In this document: positions 26,970-36,190 of the stretch, piece by piece
How the letters are laid out: the number at the start of each line of letters is the position of its first letter
How positions within the stretch are numbered: the stretch's first letter is position 1
Source of the DNA: Steroidobacteraceae bacterium
Lineage (GTDB): Bacteria > Pseudomonadota > Gammaproteobacteria > Steroidobacterales > Steroidobacteraceae
Direction of reading: 5' to 3'
NCBI GenBank assembly: GCA_019683695.1
Contig: JADGHX010000017.1
Span: forward strand, 1 to 45,157
DNA: 45,157 nt
Notes under the pieces: model-generated
What the model saw: only the letters and a program-made list of their open reading frames with translations
Databases searched by the model: none
What the model was told of the DNA's origin: nothing
Program-made: the position numbers and the translations under genes

Positions 26970-29201
26970 TCAAGGTTTTGTTTCCGGGCGCTCATAGCCG
27001 CGTATGGCGCCGGCGAGGAAAGCATCCGCCGCCGATCCGACACTGGCAAGCCCGGTGAGTTCCAGTTGCAGATACACCCCGGTGTCCTGCTCGCCGGTGC
27101 GTGTGCTCACGAAGCGACGGCCCACCATGCGCAGCCGCCAGCAGCAGGAGCGGTACTCGAGACCGGCAAAGCGCTCGAGTGCCTTGTCGTCCTGGAGCGA
27201 GTAGACGTACCGCGCGAAGGCATGCCAGCGCTGGCCGATCGGCCACGCGGCGGAAAACTCGGTCTGGTCCAGCAGGTCCCGCTGGAAGCGATAGCCGACG
27301 TTGATCACCTGGTCGCCGGTGGGCCTGAACTGCAGGTTCACCTGAGCCCGCTCGCTGCGGGAATCTTCCGGGTTCCACTGCAGGCCAAAGTCCGCGTTCC
27401 AGTTCTTGAACGCCGTGACCGAAAGCTGGGCCACGAAATCCGAGCTGCTGCGCTCCCGGAGGGACTCATTGGGCAGGCGCACGCGCGGGCTCCGGAAGTA
27501 GTAGGTCTGGCCCACCGTGGCCGACAGAAACTGTGCGCCGGAATCGGCATCGAACAGGCGCGTGGTCACACCGACACTCACCTGGTCCGCATCGCTCACG
27601 CGATCCGCCCCGACGTAACGGTTCGTGCGGAAAAGTTGTACGAGGTTCAGGTCAGGAAGGGCCGTGTCGAACAGCGGCAGGTCGTCCTGCTGCCGGAAAG
27701 GCACATGCAGGTACAGCAGGCGCGGCTCGAGGGTCTGCCTGCGCTGCCGGTGCGAGCCGGAGTCGCGCTCGAAGACCATGCCCGTGTCGAAGCTCGCGAT
27801 GGGCAGGCTGCGCGAGGGTGAGCTGCGTTGCCCGGGTGCGGTGTCGTCCAGTGAATACTGTGTGTAGCGATACGCAAACCCCGGGCGCACAAAGAACCCG
27901 GGGCCACCGAGCTCGAGTGTGGCGCTCGGCATGGCATCGACGCGCCAGCCGGTGACGCCGAAATCGCGATCGAAATTCACGAGCTCGGATTCGAAACCGT
28001 AGCGGATGCGCTCCTCCGGCCCCCAGCCGTAGTCCGCGCCGAGGATGATGCGCGGCAGGCGCGCGTAGGGTCGATCGGCGTCGGCCAGCTCCTGGTCGAT
28101 GGTCTGGAACTGCTGGAACTCCGCGAGCAGCCGCCAGTGCTCGTCGCGGTAGCTCACGCCCGCCACGCGCTCGAGAAACGGCACGCTCGTGCCTTCCGGC
28201 CCTTGCGCGAAGTCTTCGAAGTAGCGCGAATCGCTGACGCTGGTCGCGTCCACGAAGAAGCGGAAGTCGTGCGGCAGCTCCGTCACGTTTTCCAGATGGA
28301 AGCGGTTGCGGTCGCTGTGCTCGATACTGTCGTTCGGCAGGAAGTTCATCGCGAACGTGGTGCGCGTGCTGCGCGTGAGCAGCCGCGCCTCGCCCGCGAT
28401 GTCGATCCCGCGCCGGCTGAAGTACGTCGGCTCGAAAGTGAGGTCGGCGTTCGGCGCGATGTTCCAGTAGTACGGCACGGCGAGCTGCGCACCGCTGCGC
28501 GTGCTGTAGCCGGCCGTGGGGAAGAGGAAGCCGCTCTTGCGCTCGGTGCCGAGCGGAAAGGACATCCACGGCAGATACATGATCGGCACGCCCTGGAAGT
28601 CCACGCGTGTGCCCCGGCTCGTGCCGATGCGGGTGCGTGTGTCGAGGCTGATGCTGCCCGCGCGCAGTTGCCAGGCCGGATCGTCCACGGGGCAGGTGGT
28701 GAAGCGGACGTCATCGAGATTCATGACGCCTTCCGGCGTGAGCTGCATGGCCGCCGCCGTCCCGCGTGCGGAGCGCTGGCGCAACTCGAACTGGGCGTCC
28801 CGGAACTCGGCACCTTCGGTGGCCGAGTAGTTGCCCCCGCCGCCGGTCACGTGCACGAGCGGGTCGTTGTAGACGATGTCGCCTTCCACCTTGAAGGCGT
28901 TCTGGCCCTGGTCGTACTGGACGTCGTTCGCGCGGATCTCGCGATCCCCTTGCGTGACGACGACATTGCCGTGCAGGCGCGCGTTGCCCGCAATCTCGGC
29001 TTCGAGCGAATCGCTTTCCATGTCCACGACGGTGTCGTCGGGGCTGCGTGCCGGTGAAGCGGGCGGGGTGTAGGCGTTGAGGTCCGGGCACTGCAGATCG
29101 GCAGCGCGGGCCACGGGAATGCCCGCCAGCCCGAGAAGCATGAGCCACAGCGCTCGGGGAGCGCGCATGAATGAGGCCGTCCGCAGCATGAAGCCGCGCA
29201 T
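26970..29201 (-). CDS. lptD: LPS-assembly protein LptD
   Basis: This outer-membrane translocon protein (743 residues from ATG 29201) inserts lipopolysaccharide together with LptE. It has a signal peptide ending at ARA, an N-terminal OstA/LptA-like jelly-roll (about 55-165) and a large C-terminal beta-barrel. The four cysteines needed for the two long-range disulfides are present: C38, C169, and the pair C686-C687 in YRSCCWRLR. The start is uncertain: ATG 29201, 29189 and 29168 are in frame. If the minus-strand TATAAT at 29205-29200 is the promoter, the start at 29168 (MRAPRALWLM) is the best choice. Confidence 0.95.
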   Translation of the reverse strand: MRGFMLRTASFMRAPRALWLMLLGLAGIPVARAADLQCPDLNAYTPPASPARSPDDTVVDMESDSLEAEIAGNARLHGNVVVTQGDREIRANDVQYDQGQNAFKVEGDIVYNDPLVHVTGGGGNYSATEGAEFRDAQFELRQRSARGTAAAMQLTPEGVMNLDDVRFTTCPVDDPAWQLRAGSISLDTRTRIGTSRGTRVDFQGVPIMYLPWMSFPLGTERKSGFLFPTAGYSTRSGAQLAVPYYWNIAPNADLTFEPTYFSRRGIDIAGEARLLTRSTRTTFAMNFLPNDSIEHSDRNRFHLENVTELPHDFRFFVDATSVSDSRYFEDFAQGPEGTSVPFLERVAGVSYRDEHWRLLAEFQQFQTIDQELADADRPYARLPRIILGADYGWGPEERIRYGFESELVNFDRDFGVTGWRVDAMPSATLELGGPGFFVRPGFAYRYTQYSLDDTAPGQRSSPSRSLPIASFDTGMVFERDSGSHRQRRQTLEPRLLYLHVPFRQQDDLPLFDTALPDLNLVQLFRTNRYVGADRVSDADQVSVGVTTRLFDADSGAQFLSATVGQTYYFRSPRVRLPNESLRERSSSDFVAQLSVTAFKNWNADFGLQWNPEDSRSERAQVNLQFRPTGDQVINVGYRFQRDLLDQTEFSAAWPIGQRWHAFARYVYSLQDDKALERFAGLEYRSCCWRLRMVGRRFVSTRTGEQDTGVYLQLELTGLASVGSAADAFLAGAIRGYERPETKP

Positions 29202-29207
29202 TATAAT
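29200..29207. promoter_or_regulatory. Palindromic ATTATAAT, possible shared -10 of lptD and amgK-murU
   Basis: The palindrome ATTATAAT contains a perfect TATAAT on both strands (29202-29207 plus, 29205-29200 minus). It lies between the divergent lptD and amgK genes in an otherwise very GC-rich region. On the plus strand it leaves a leader of about 47 bases before amgK. On the minus strand it would place the start site just inside the longest lptD frame. No good -35 boxes were seen. Confidence 0.5.
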
Positions 29208-29260
29208 GGGCCGCCGCTTCCGCGCGGCTTCAAAGTATCAAGACCTCTGCCGCGCCACAC

Positions 29261-31008
<1,748 letters not shown>

Positions 31009-31019
31009 AGAGGCAGGCG

Positions 31020-31059
31020 GGCCGGGCCTCTCCCCTCCGGCAGGCAGCAGAGGCCGGCC
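31020..31059 (+). terminator. Hairpin between murU and lipA
   Basis: GGCCGGGCCTCT (31020-31031) pairs with AGAGGCCGGCC (31049-31059), with one bulged G and a 17-base loop. There is no T-run after it, so it is a possible terminator or 3'-end stabiliser for amgK-murU. A -10-like box for lipA follows nine bases later. Confidence 0.5.
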
Positions 31060-31067
31060 TGAACCCG

Positions 31068-31073
31068 TACAAT
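31068..31073 (+). promoter_or_regulatory. Candidate -10 box of lipA, near-leaderless
   Basis: TACAAT ends six bases before the lipA ATG at 31080, so a start site seven bases downstream of the box would fall on the start codon. No -35 box is obvious. No Shine-Dalgarno sequence precedes the ATG, consistent with a leaderless message. Confidence 0.4.
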
Positions 31074-31079
31074 TCGCGT

Positions 31080-32111
31080 ATGGCCGACCTCAAAGGTATC
31101 CCCGTCGTGCCCGAGCTTCCGCAAGCCCGGAGCGGCGAGAAGTACGTCACGCCGCAAGGCTTTACCGCGATCCGCGACGGCATCAAGGCGCGTGACACCC
31201 ACGCGGCCGCCGGGCTCGTGCGCAAGCCCCCCTGGCTGCGCGCGAAGGCGCCCTCTGGCGCAGGCTTCACCGCCGTGAAGAACATCGTGCGCGAGCATCG
31301 GCTCGCCACGGTGTGTGAAGAAGCCAAGTGCCCCAACATCGGTGAATGCTGGAATGCGGGCACCGGCACCATCATGCTCATGGGCGCGGTATGCACGCGC
31401 GCGTGCCGCTTCTGTTCGGTCGATACGGGCAATCCGCGTGGCTGGCTGGATCCGGACGAGCCGGAAAACGTCGCGCACACCGTGGAGCTGATGGGGCTGC
31501 GGTACGTGGTGCTCACTTCGGTGAATCGCGACGACCTGCCGGATGGCGGCGCAAAGCACTACGCGGACTGCATTCGCGCCATCAAGCGCCGCCGGCCCGG
31601 AACGGCCGTCGAAGCGCTCACGCCGGACTTCCAGGGTGTGCTGAAGGATGTGGAGACCGTGCTCGACTCGGGTCTCGACGTGTTCGCGCAGAACGTGGAA
31701 ACCGTCCGCCGCCTCACGCATCCGGTGCGTGATCCGCGCGCGAGCTATGAGCAGACGCTGAAGGTGCTCGAGCACGCGAAGCGCTACAAGCCCGGCGTGC
31801 TCACGAAGACGAGCCTGATGCTCGGTCTCGGCGAAACGGACGACGAGATCGCGCAAACGATGCTCGATCTGCGCGCCATCAACGTGGACATCCTCACACT
31901 CGGGCAGTACCTGCGGCCCACGATGAATCACCTGCCCGTGGAACGCTTCGTGACGCCGGAAGAGTTCGACAAGTATCGCGCATGGGCGCTGGCCCGTGGC
32001 TTTCTCGAATGCGTGTCCGGCCCGCTGGTGCGCTCCAGCTATCGTGCCGAGCAAGCGCTGAATCGCAATAACGCGGGGCTGGACAACAGCGCGCTCGCCG
32101 CCGCGAAGTAA
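31080..32111 (+). CDS. lipA: Lipoyl synthase LipA
   Basis: This 343-residue radical-SAM enzyme inserts sulfur at C6 and C8 of protein-bound octanoate. The auxiliary iron-sulfur cluster is held by C79, C84 and C90 ([12 protein letters not shown]), and the radical-SAM cluster by C105-x3-C109-x2-C112. The C-terminal RSSY motif, whose serine ligates the auxiliary cluster, is present. ATG 31080 matches homologues. It is followed 21 bases later by lipB. The usual order is ybeD-lipB-lipA; here the order is lipA-lipB and the strand is opposite to ybeD. Confidence 0.96.
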   Translation: MADLKGIPVVPELPQARSGEKYVTPQGFTAIRDGIKARDTHAAAGLVRKPPWLRAKAPSGAGFTAVKNIVREHRLATVCEEAKCPNIGECWNAGTGTIMLMGAVCTRACRFCSVDTGNPRGWLDPDEPENVAHTVELMGLRYVVLTSVNRDDLPDGGAKHYADCIRAIKRRRPGTAVEALTPDFQGVLKDVETVLDSGLDVFAQNVETVRRLTHPVRDPRASYEQTLKVLEHAKRYKPGVLTKTSLMLGLGETDDEIAQTMLDLRAINVDILTLGQYLRPTMNHLPVERFVTPEEFDKYRAWALARGFLECVSGPLVRSSYRAEQALNRNNAGLDNSALAAAK

Positions 32112-32132
32112 CGTCGCGTTGGAGCCAAGCAC

Positions 32133-32828
32133 GTGCCTGCGCAAACCGTGGACGCTGTGATGGCCGACGCGCCTTCCGCTGCCGCGACGAGCGCGCGTAG
32201 CGTGCCCGCGCCGGTGATTCGCAGGCTCGGTCTCGTCGATTACGAGCCCACCTGGCGCGCCATGCAGCGTTTCACGGATGAGCGCGATCAAGAAACGCCG
32301 GACGAGATCTGGTTCCTCGAACATCCGCCCGTCTTCACACTGGGCATGAACGCAAGTCGTGCCCATCTGCTCGCGCCCGGAAACATTCCCGTCGTGCAAA
32401 TCGACCGCGGCGGGCAGGTGACGTATCACGGGCCCGGGCAGCTCGTGGTGTATCCACTGATCGATCTGCGGCGTGCCAGGCTCGGCGTGCGGGACTTCGT
32501 CACCGCGCTCGAGCGCTCGGTGATCGATTACGTCGCGGGGCTCGGTGTGCAGGCGGAATGCCGGCGCAACGCGCCCGGCGTTTACGTGAACGATCGCAAG
32601 CTCGCGAGCGTTGGCGTGCGCGTGCGGCGCGGCGCCACGTATCACGGCCTCGCATTGAATGTGAGTCTCGATCTCGAGCCGTTCACGCGCATCAATCCCT
32701 GCGGATACCAGGGGCTCGAGATGACACGTCTCGCCGATCTCGCCGGTGTGACATCCGTCGAGACCGCTGCTGCCGCACTCGAGCCCCACCTGCTGCGCGC
32801 GCTGGGGTTGCAGCGATCCCGTGCGTAA
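32133..32828 (+). CDS. lipB: Octanoyl-[acyl-carrier-protein]-protein N-octanoyltransferase LipB
   Basis: This 231-residue enzyme transfers octanoate from ACP to lipoyl domains, making the substrate for LipA. The catalytic residues are C190 in RINPCGYQGLEM and K156 in NDRKLASVGVRVRRG. The HPPVFTLG and GGQVTYHGPGQLVVYP motifs are also present. GTG 32133 follows GGAG by nine bases; the first ~25 residues are poorly conserved, so a slightly later start is possible. It is downstream of lipA, the reverse of the common order. Confidence 0.95.
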   Translation: MPAQTVDAVMADAPSAAATSARSVPAPVIRRLGLVDYEPTWRAMQRFTDERDQETPDEIWFLEHPPVFTLGMNASRAHLLAPGNIPVVQIDRGGQVTYHGPGQLVVYPLIDLRRARLGVRDFVTALERSVIDYVAGLGVQAECRRNAPGVYVNDRKLASVGVRVRRGATYHGLALNVSLDLEPFTRINPCGYQGLEMTRLADLAGVTSVETAAAALEPHLLRALGLQRSRA

Positions 32829-32921
32829 CCTGCATGTCACCCGCCCGCGACTGACTTCATAACCCCCGCATTCGTAGCATGCGCCGCACTTGGGAGCCGG
32901 TGCCCCGGTATCCCACGCGTG

Positions 32922-32940
32922 GAGCGATGCGAAATCGCTC
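32922..32940. promoter_or_regulatory. Perfect inverted repeat in the porin leader
   Basis: GAGCGAT (32922-32928) and ATCGCTC (32934-32940) form a perfect 7-bp inverted repeat around GCGAA, 30 bases before the porin ATG. It may be a regulator-binding site or a leader hairpin. It differs from the AACCGGTT sites before cysA, so a shared regulator is not evident from sequence alone. Confidence 0.4.
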
Positions 32941-32970
32941 TGTCATTGCATCTGCTAATAAGGAAAAGTC

Positions 32971-34398
32971 ATGAGTCTCCGCTTCGGCGTCGTCGGCGCC
33001 GCCGCCGCATTGCTTCCCTTGAGCCCCGCGCTTGCGCAGGAGGCGCAATCCGCTCCGGCCGATACGGCTGCACTTCTGCAACGCCTCGAGGAAACCGAGC
33101 AGCGCCTGCGCGTGCTCGAGCGACAACTGGAGCTCGATAAGGAAGCCGCGAAGGCCGCGGCGGAATCTGCGGCCACCGTGCGCGCGAGCCCCACGCGGTT
33201 CTCGATCGGCACGAGCGACGGAGCGAACTTCATCCGCCTGCGTGGCGTGCTGCAGGCGGACGGGCGCCACTTCGAAAATGACGGCAGCCCCGCAACGTCC
33301 AACACGTGGCTCCTGCGGCGTGTTCGCCCGATTCTCGAAGGCACGCTCGCCGGCATTTACGATTTCCGCTTCACGCCGGATTTCGCAGGCGGCAAGACGG
33401 TGATTCAGGACGCGTACATCACGGCGCGCTTCAGGCCGTGGGCTCAGGTGACGGTCGGCAAATTCAAGGTGCCGGTCGGGCTCGAGCGCATCCAGTCGGC
33501 CACGGACATTCGCTTCATCGAGCGCGCGTTCCCGACCTCGCTCGTGCCCAATCGCGACCTCGGCGTGCAGCTCGGCGGGCAACTGGCGGAAGGGGCTTTC
33601 AGTTACAACATCAGTTACACGAACGGCGTGACGGATGGCGGCAGCACCGAATCCAACGTCAATCCCGACGGGGAAAGCGATGCGAAGGGAGACGTGTCCG
33701 CGCGTGTGTTCTTCCAGCCCTTCCTCAACTCCGACCACTTCGCGCTGCGCGGGCTCGGCTTCGGCATCGGCGGCACGTATGTCGATTCCACGGGCAGCCC
33801 GACGAACACGTTGCTGCCTTCCTATCGCACGCCGGGGCAGGCGAGCTTCTTCAGCTATCGCTCGAACACGAGCACCACGGATAACAATGCCACCTTCGCG
33901 GATGGCAAGCGCCTGCGTTACTCGCCGCAGTTCTATTACTACTACAACAACTTAGGCGTGCTCGGCGAATATGCCGTGGTCTCGCAGGACGTCACGCGGG
34001 TGAACGGTGCGACAACCCGCAGCGACACGCTGGATCACAAGGCCTGGCAGTTGCAGTTCACGTGGCTGCTCACGGGCGAGGACGAGTCGTTCCGTGGTGT
34101 GACTCCCGCGAACAACTTCAATGTGGGCAAGCCCGGGCGCGGTGCCTGGGAACTGGTGGCGCGCGTTCACGAGTTGCGCCTCGATGATGCGACGTTCGAG
34201 GGCGGGGTGGACTCGTTCGCCAATCCGCTCACCGCGGCGCGCAAGGCGCAGGCGGCCGGTATCGGTGTGAACTGGTATCTGAACCCGAACGTGCGGTGGT
34301 CCGTGAACTACGAGCAGACGCGGTTCGATGGCGGCGCCGCGAGCGGCGACCGGCCCGACGAGAAAGTGTTCCTCACGCGAGTGGGCCTCGCGTTCTGA
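32971..34398 (+). CDS. OprO/OprP-family anion-selective porin
   Basis: This 475-residue outer-membrane porin has a signal peptide (cleavage after ALA, residue 21) and a coiled-coil-like stretch with [21 protein letters not shown] (35-55). A beta-barrel follows with [13 protein letters not shown] at its first strand and ends in phenylalanine, the usual BAM signal. The family includes phosphate- and pyrophosphate-specific channels of Pseudomonas. Here it is 29 bases upstream of a sulfate-binding protein gene in the same direction, so sulfate or a related oxyanion is the likely cargo. A clear AAGGA site precedes the ATG. Confidence 0.88.
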   Translation: MSLRFGVVGAAAALLPLSPALAQEAQSAPADTAALLQRLEETEQRLRVLERQLELDKEAAKAAAESAATVRASPTRFSIGTSDGANFIRLRGVLQADGRHFENDGSPATSNTWLLRRVRPILEGTLAGIYDFRFTPDFAGGKTVIQDAYITARFRPWAQVTVGKFKVPVGLERIQSATDIRFIERAFPTSLVPNRDLGVQLGGQLAEGAFSYNISYTNGVTDGGSTESNVNPDGESDAKGDVSARVFFQPFLNSDHFALRGLGFGIGGTYVDSTGSPTNTLLPSYRTPGQASFFSYRSNTSTTDNNATFADGKRLRYSPQFYYYYNNLGVLGEYAVVSQDVTRVNGATTRSDTLDHKAWQLQFTWLLTGEDESFRGVTPANNFNVGKPGRGAWELVARVHELRLDDATFEGGVDSFANPLTAARKAQAAGIGVNWYLNPNVRWSVNYEQTRFDGGAASGDRPDEKVFLTRVGLAF

Positions 34399-34427
34399 TG
34401 ACAGGTTTTTCGGCAGGAGAGAGAAGA

Positions 34428-35444
34428 ATGGCACTCGGAAAATGGCTTGGCGCGGCGGTTCTGGCCGCGGTCGTGCTGGTGGCGGGCGTGCAGCCCGCTG
34501 CGCGCGCGGCAGGATCGGTCACGCTGCTCAACGTTTCGTACGACCCCACTCGCGAGCTGTACGTGGAGTACAACGCGGCGTTCGCGAAGTACTGGAAGCG
34601 GAAGACCGGGCAGGACGTGCGAATCAACCAGTCCCACGGCGGCTCGGGAAAGCAGGCGCGCTCCGTCATCGACGGGTTGCCTGCGGATGTCGTCACGCTC
34701 GCCCTCGCGGGCGATGTCGACGAGCTGGCGACGCGAGGCAAGCTCGTGCCCGTGAACTGGGAGAGCCGCCTTCCGCACAACAGCGCGCCGTACACGTCGA
34801 CCATCGTGTTCCTCGTGCGCAAGGGCAATCCGAAGAACATCAAGGATTGGGGCGACCTCGTGAAACCGGGCGTGAGCGTCATCACGCCGAACCCGCGCAC
34901 CTCGGGAGGCGCACGCTGGAACTATCTGGCGGCCTGGGCGTGGGCACGCAGTCAGCCTGGCGGCAGCGATGAGACGGCCCGGCAGTTCATGGCGAAGCTG
35001 CTGAAGAACGTTCCTGTGTTCGACACGGGCGCGCGCGGTGCCACCACCACCTTCGTTCAGCGTGGCATCGGTGACGTGCTGCTCGCGTGGGAGAACGAGG
35101 CGCTGCTCGCGATCCGCGAGCTCGGGCCGGACAAGGTACAAATCGTGGTGCCCTCCATCAGCATCCTGGCGGAGCCTTCAGTGACTGTGGTGGACAAGGT
35201 AGTGCTGCGGCGTGGAACGCGCGAAGTGGCTACCGAGTACCTCCGCTACCTGTACTCCAAGGAAGGCCAGGAGATCATCGCGAAGAACGGTTACCGGCCG
35301 CGCGATCCGGAGATTGCAGCGAAATACGCGAAGCAGTACCCGCAGCTGAAGCTCGTGACCATTGCCGACTTCGGCGGGTGGGACAACGCTCGCAAGGTGC
35401 ACTTCGCCGACGGCGGCACCTTCGATCAGCTCACCCGAAAGTAG
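34428..35444 (+). CDS. sbp: Periplasmic sulfate-binding protein
   Basis: This 338-residue binding protein has a signal peptide ending near ARAAG and the family hallmark [20 protein letters not shown], then [20 protein letters not shown]. These residues bind sulfate through main-chain amides. It delivers sulfate (or thiosulfate) to the CysTW permease encoded on the opposite strand. The start ATG 34428 has GGAGAGAG upstream. It is in one transcript with the porin, closed by the terminator at 35480-35513. CysP (thiosulfate-preferring) is a close relative and cannot be excluded. Confidence 0.93.
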   Translation: MALGKWLGAAVLAAVVLVAGVQPAARAAGSVTLLNVSYDPTRELYVEYNAAFAKYWKRKTGQDVRINQSHGGSGKQARSVIDGLPADVVTLALAGDVDELATRGKLVPVNWESRLPHNSAPYTSTIVFLVRKGNPKNIKDWGDLVKPGVSVITPNPRTSGGARWNYLAAWAWARSQPGGSDETARQFMAKLLKNVPVFDTGARGATTTFVQRGIGDVLLAWENEALLAIRELGPDKVQIVVPSISILAEPSVTVVDKVVLRRGTREVATEYLRYLYSKEGQEIIAKNGYRPRDPEIAAKYAKQYPQLKLVTIADFGGWDNARKVHFADGGTFDQLTRK

Positions 35445-35479
35445 CTCGCGCACCTTCCCCCTCGGTTCGCGAGTTCGGG

Positions 35480-35513
35480 CACCCGGCAGAGCGCGCTTTG
35501 CCGGGTGTCTTTT
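35480..35513 (+). terminator. Intrinsic terminator of the porin-sbp transcript
   Basis: CACCCGGCA (35480-35488) pairs perfectly with TGCCGGGTG (35499-35507) around a 10-base loop, followed by TCTTTTC. This is the clearest rho-independent terminator in the window. It also insulates the convergent regulator operon, whose stop codon is at 35516-35518. Confidence 0.88.
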
Positions 35514-35515
35514 CA

Positions 35516-36190
35516 TTAGTCCACGACGAGCTTGTAGCCCGTGCCCGCCGAGGTCTGCAGCAACTGCGGCGAGGCGGGGTCGGCCTCGATCTTGTGCCTC
35601 AGCCGGTGAACGAGCTGCTTGAGGAGCTGGCGGTCTCCCGAATTGCGATGGCCCCACACCTGCACGAGCAGGCGATCGGAGCTGACGGTGCGATTCGCAT
35701 TGGCCAGCAGCATCTGCAGAAGGCGCAACTCCAGTTTCGTGAGCCGGATCGGCGCGCCACCGCTGATGCGCACGGTGTGCTCCTGAACATCAAGCGCCAC
35801 GCGCCCCGCGGCCGCGGGCGCTGAGCTTTCGAGACCTGCGCGCCGGAGCAACGCCTTGATACGGGCGAGCAGCGTGCGCGGGCTGAACGGCTTCGTGAGA
35901 TAGTCGTCCGCCCCAAGATCCAGCGCGCGAATGAGGTCTTCCTCCTCACCGCGCACCGTGAGCATCATGATGGGAATGCGCGATTTCGCGCGAATGGTCT
36001 CGCACACCTGGAATCCGCTCGCGCCAGGCATGTTGATGTCGAGCACGGCCAGATCGGGAGACTCCTCATCGAATGCGCGAATGGCGGCGGGCCCGTCCGT
36101 CGCTTTCACGACCAGATAGCTCGCCTGCGTCAGGGTGAAGGCGATGAGGTTCAAGAGATCCCGATCGTCATCCGCAATCAGCACTTTCAT
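35516..36190 (-). CDS. OmpR/PhoB-family response regulator
   Basis: This 224-residue regulator has a receiver domain (1-115) with acidic residues D7-D9, phosphorylation site D51 in LDINMPG, T78 and K100. A winged-helix DNA-binding domain follows (about 128-222, with IRLTKLELRLLQMLLANA and the GTGYKL end). Its ATG overlaps the stop of the kinase gene by four bases. It is the last gene of the cysA-cysT-cysW-kinase-regulator operon, so it probably controls the sulfate transport genes; this is inference from position. CysB is the usual sulfate regulator in gammaproteobacteria. Confidence 0.93.
   Translation of the reverse strand: MKVLIADDDRDLLNLIAFTLTQASYLVVKATDGPAAIRAFDEESPDLAVLDINMPGASGFQVCETIRAKSRIPIMMLTVRGEEEDLIRALDLGADDYLTKPFSPRTLLARIKALLRRAGLESSAPAAAGRVALDVQEHTVRISGGAPIRLTKLELRLLQMLLANANRTVSSDRLLVQVWGHRNSGDRQLLKQLVHRLRHKIEADPASPQLLQTSAGTGYKLVVD

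Noticed and set aside
23788-26997. 1069-codon plus-strand open frame opposite usp-rsmA-pdxA-surA
   Set aside because: It spans four genes with firm family motifs on the minus strand. Its sequence is His/Arg/Glu-rich with no domain. It is notable only for its length.
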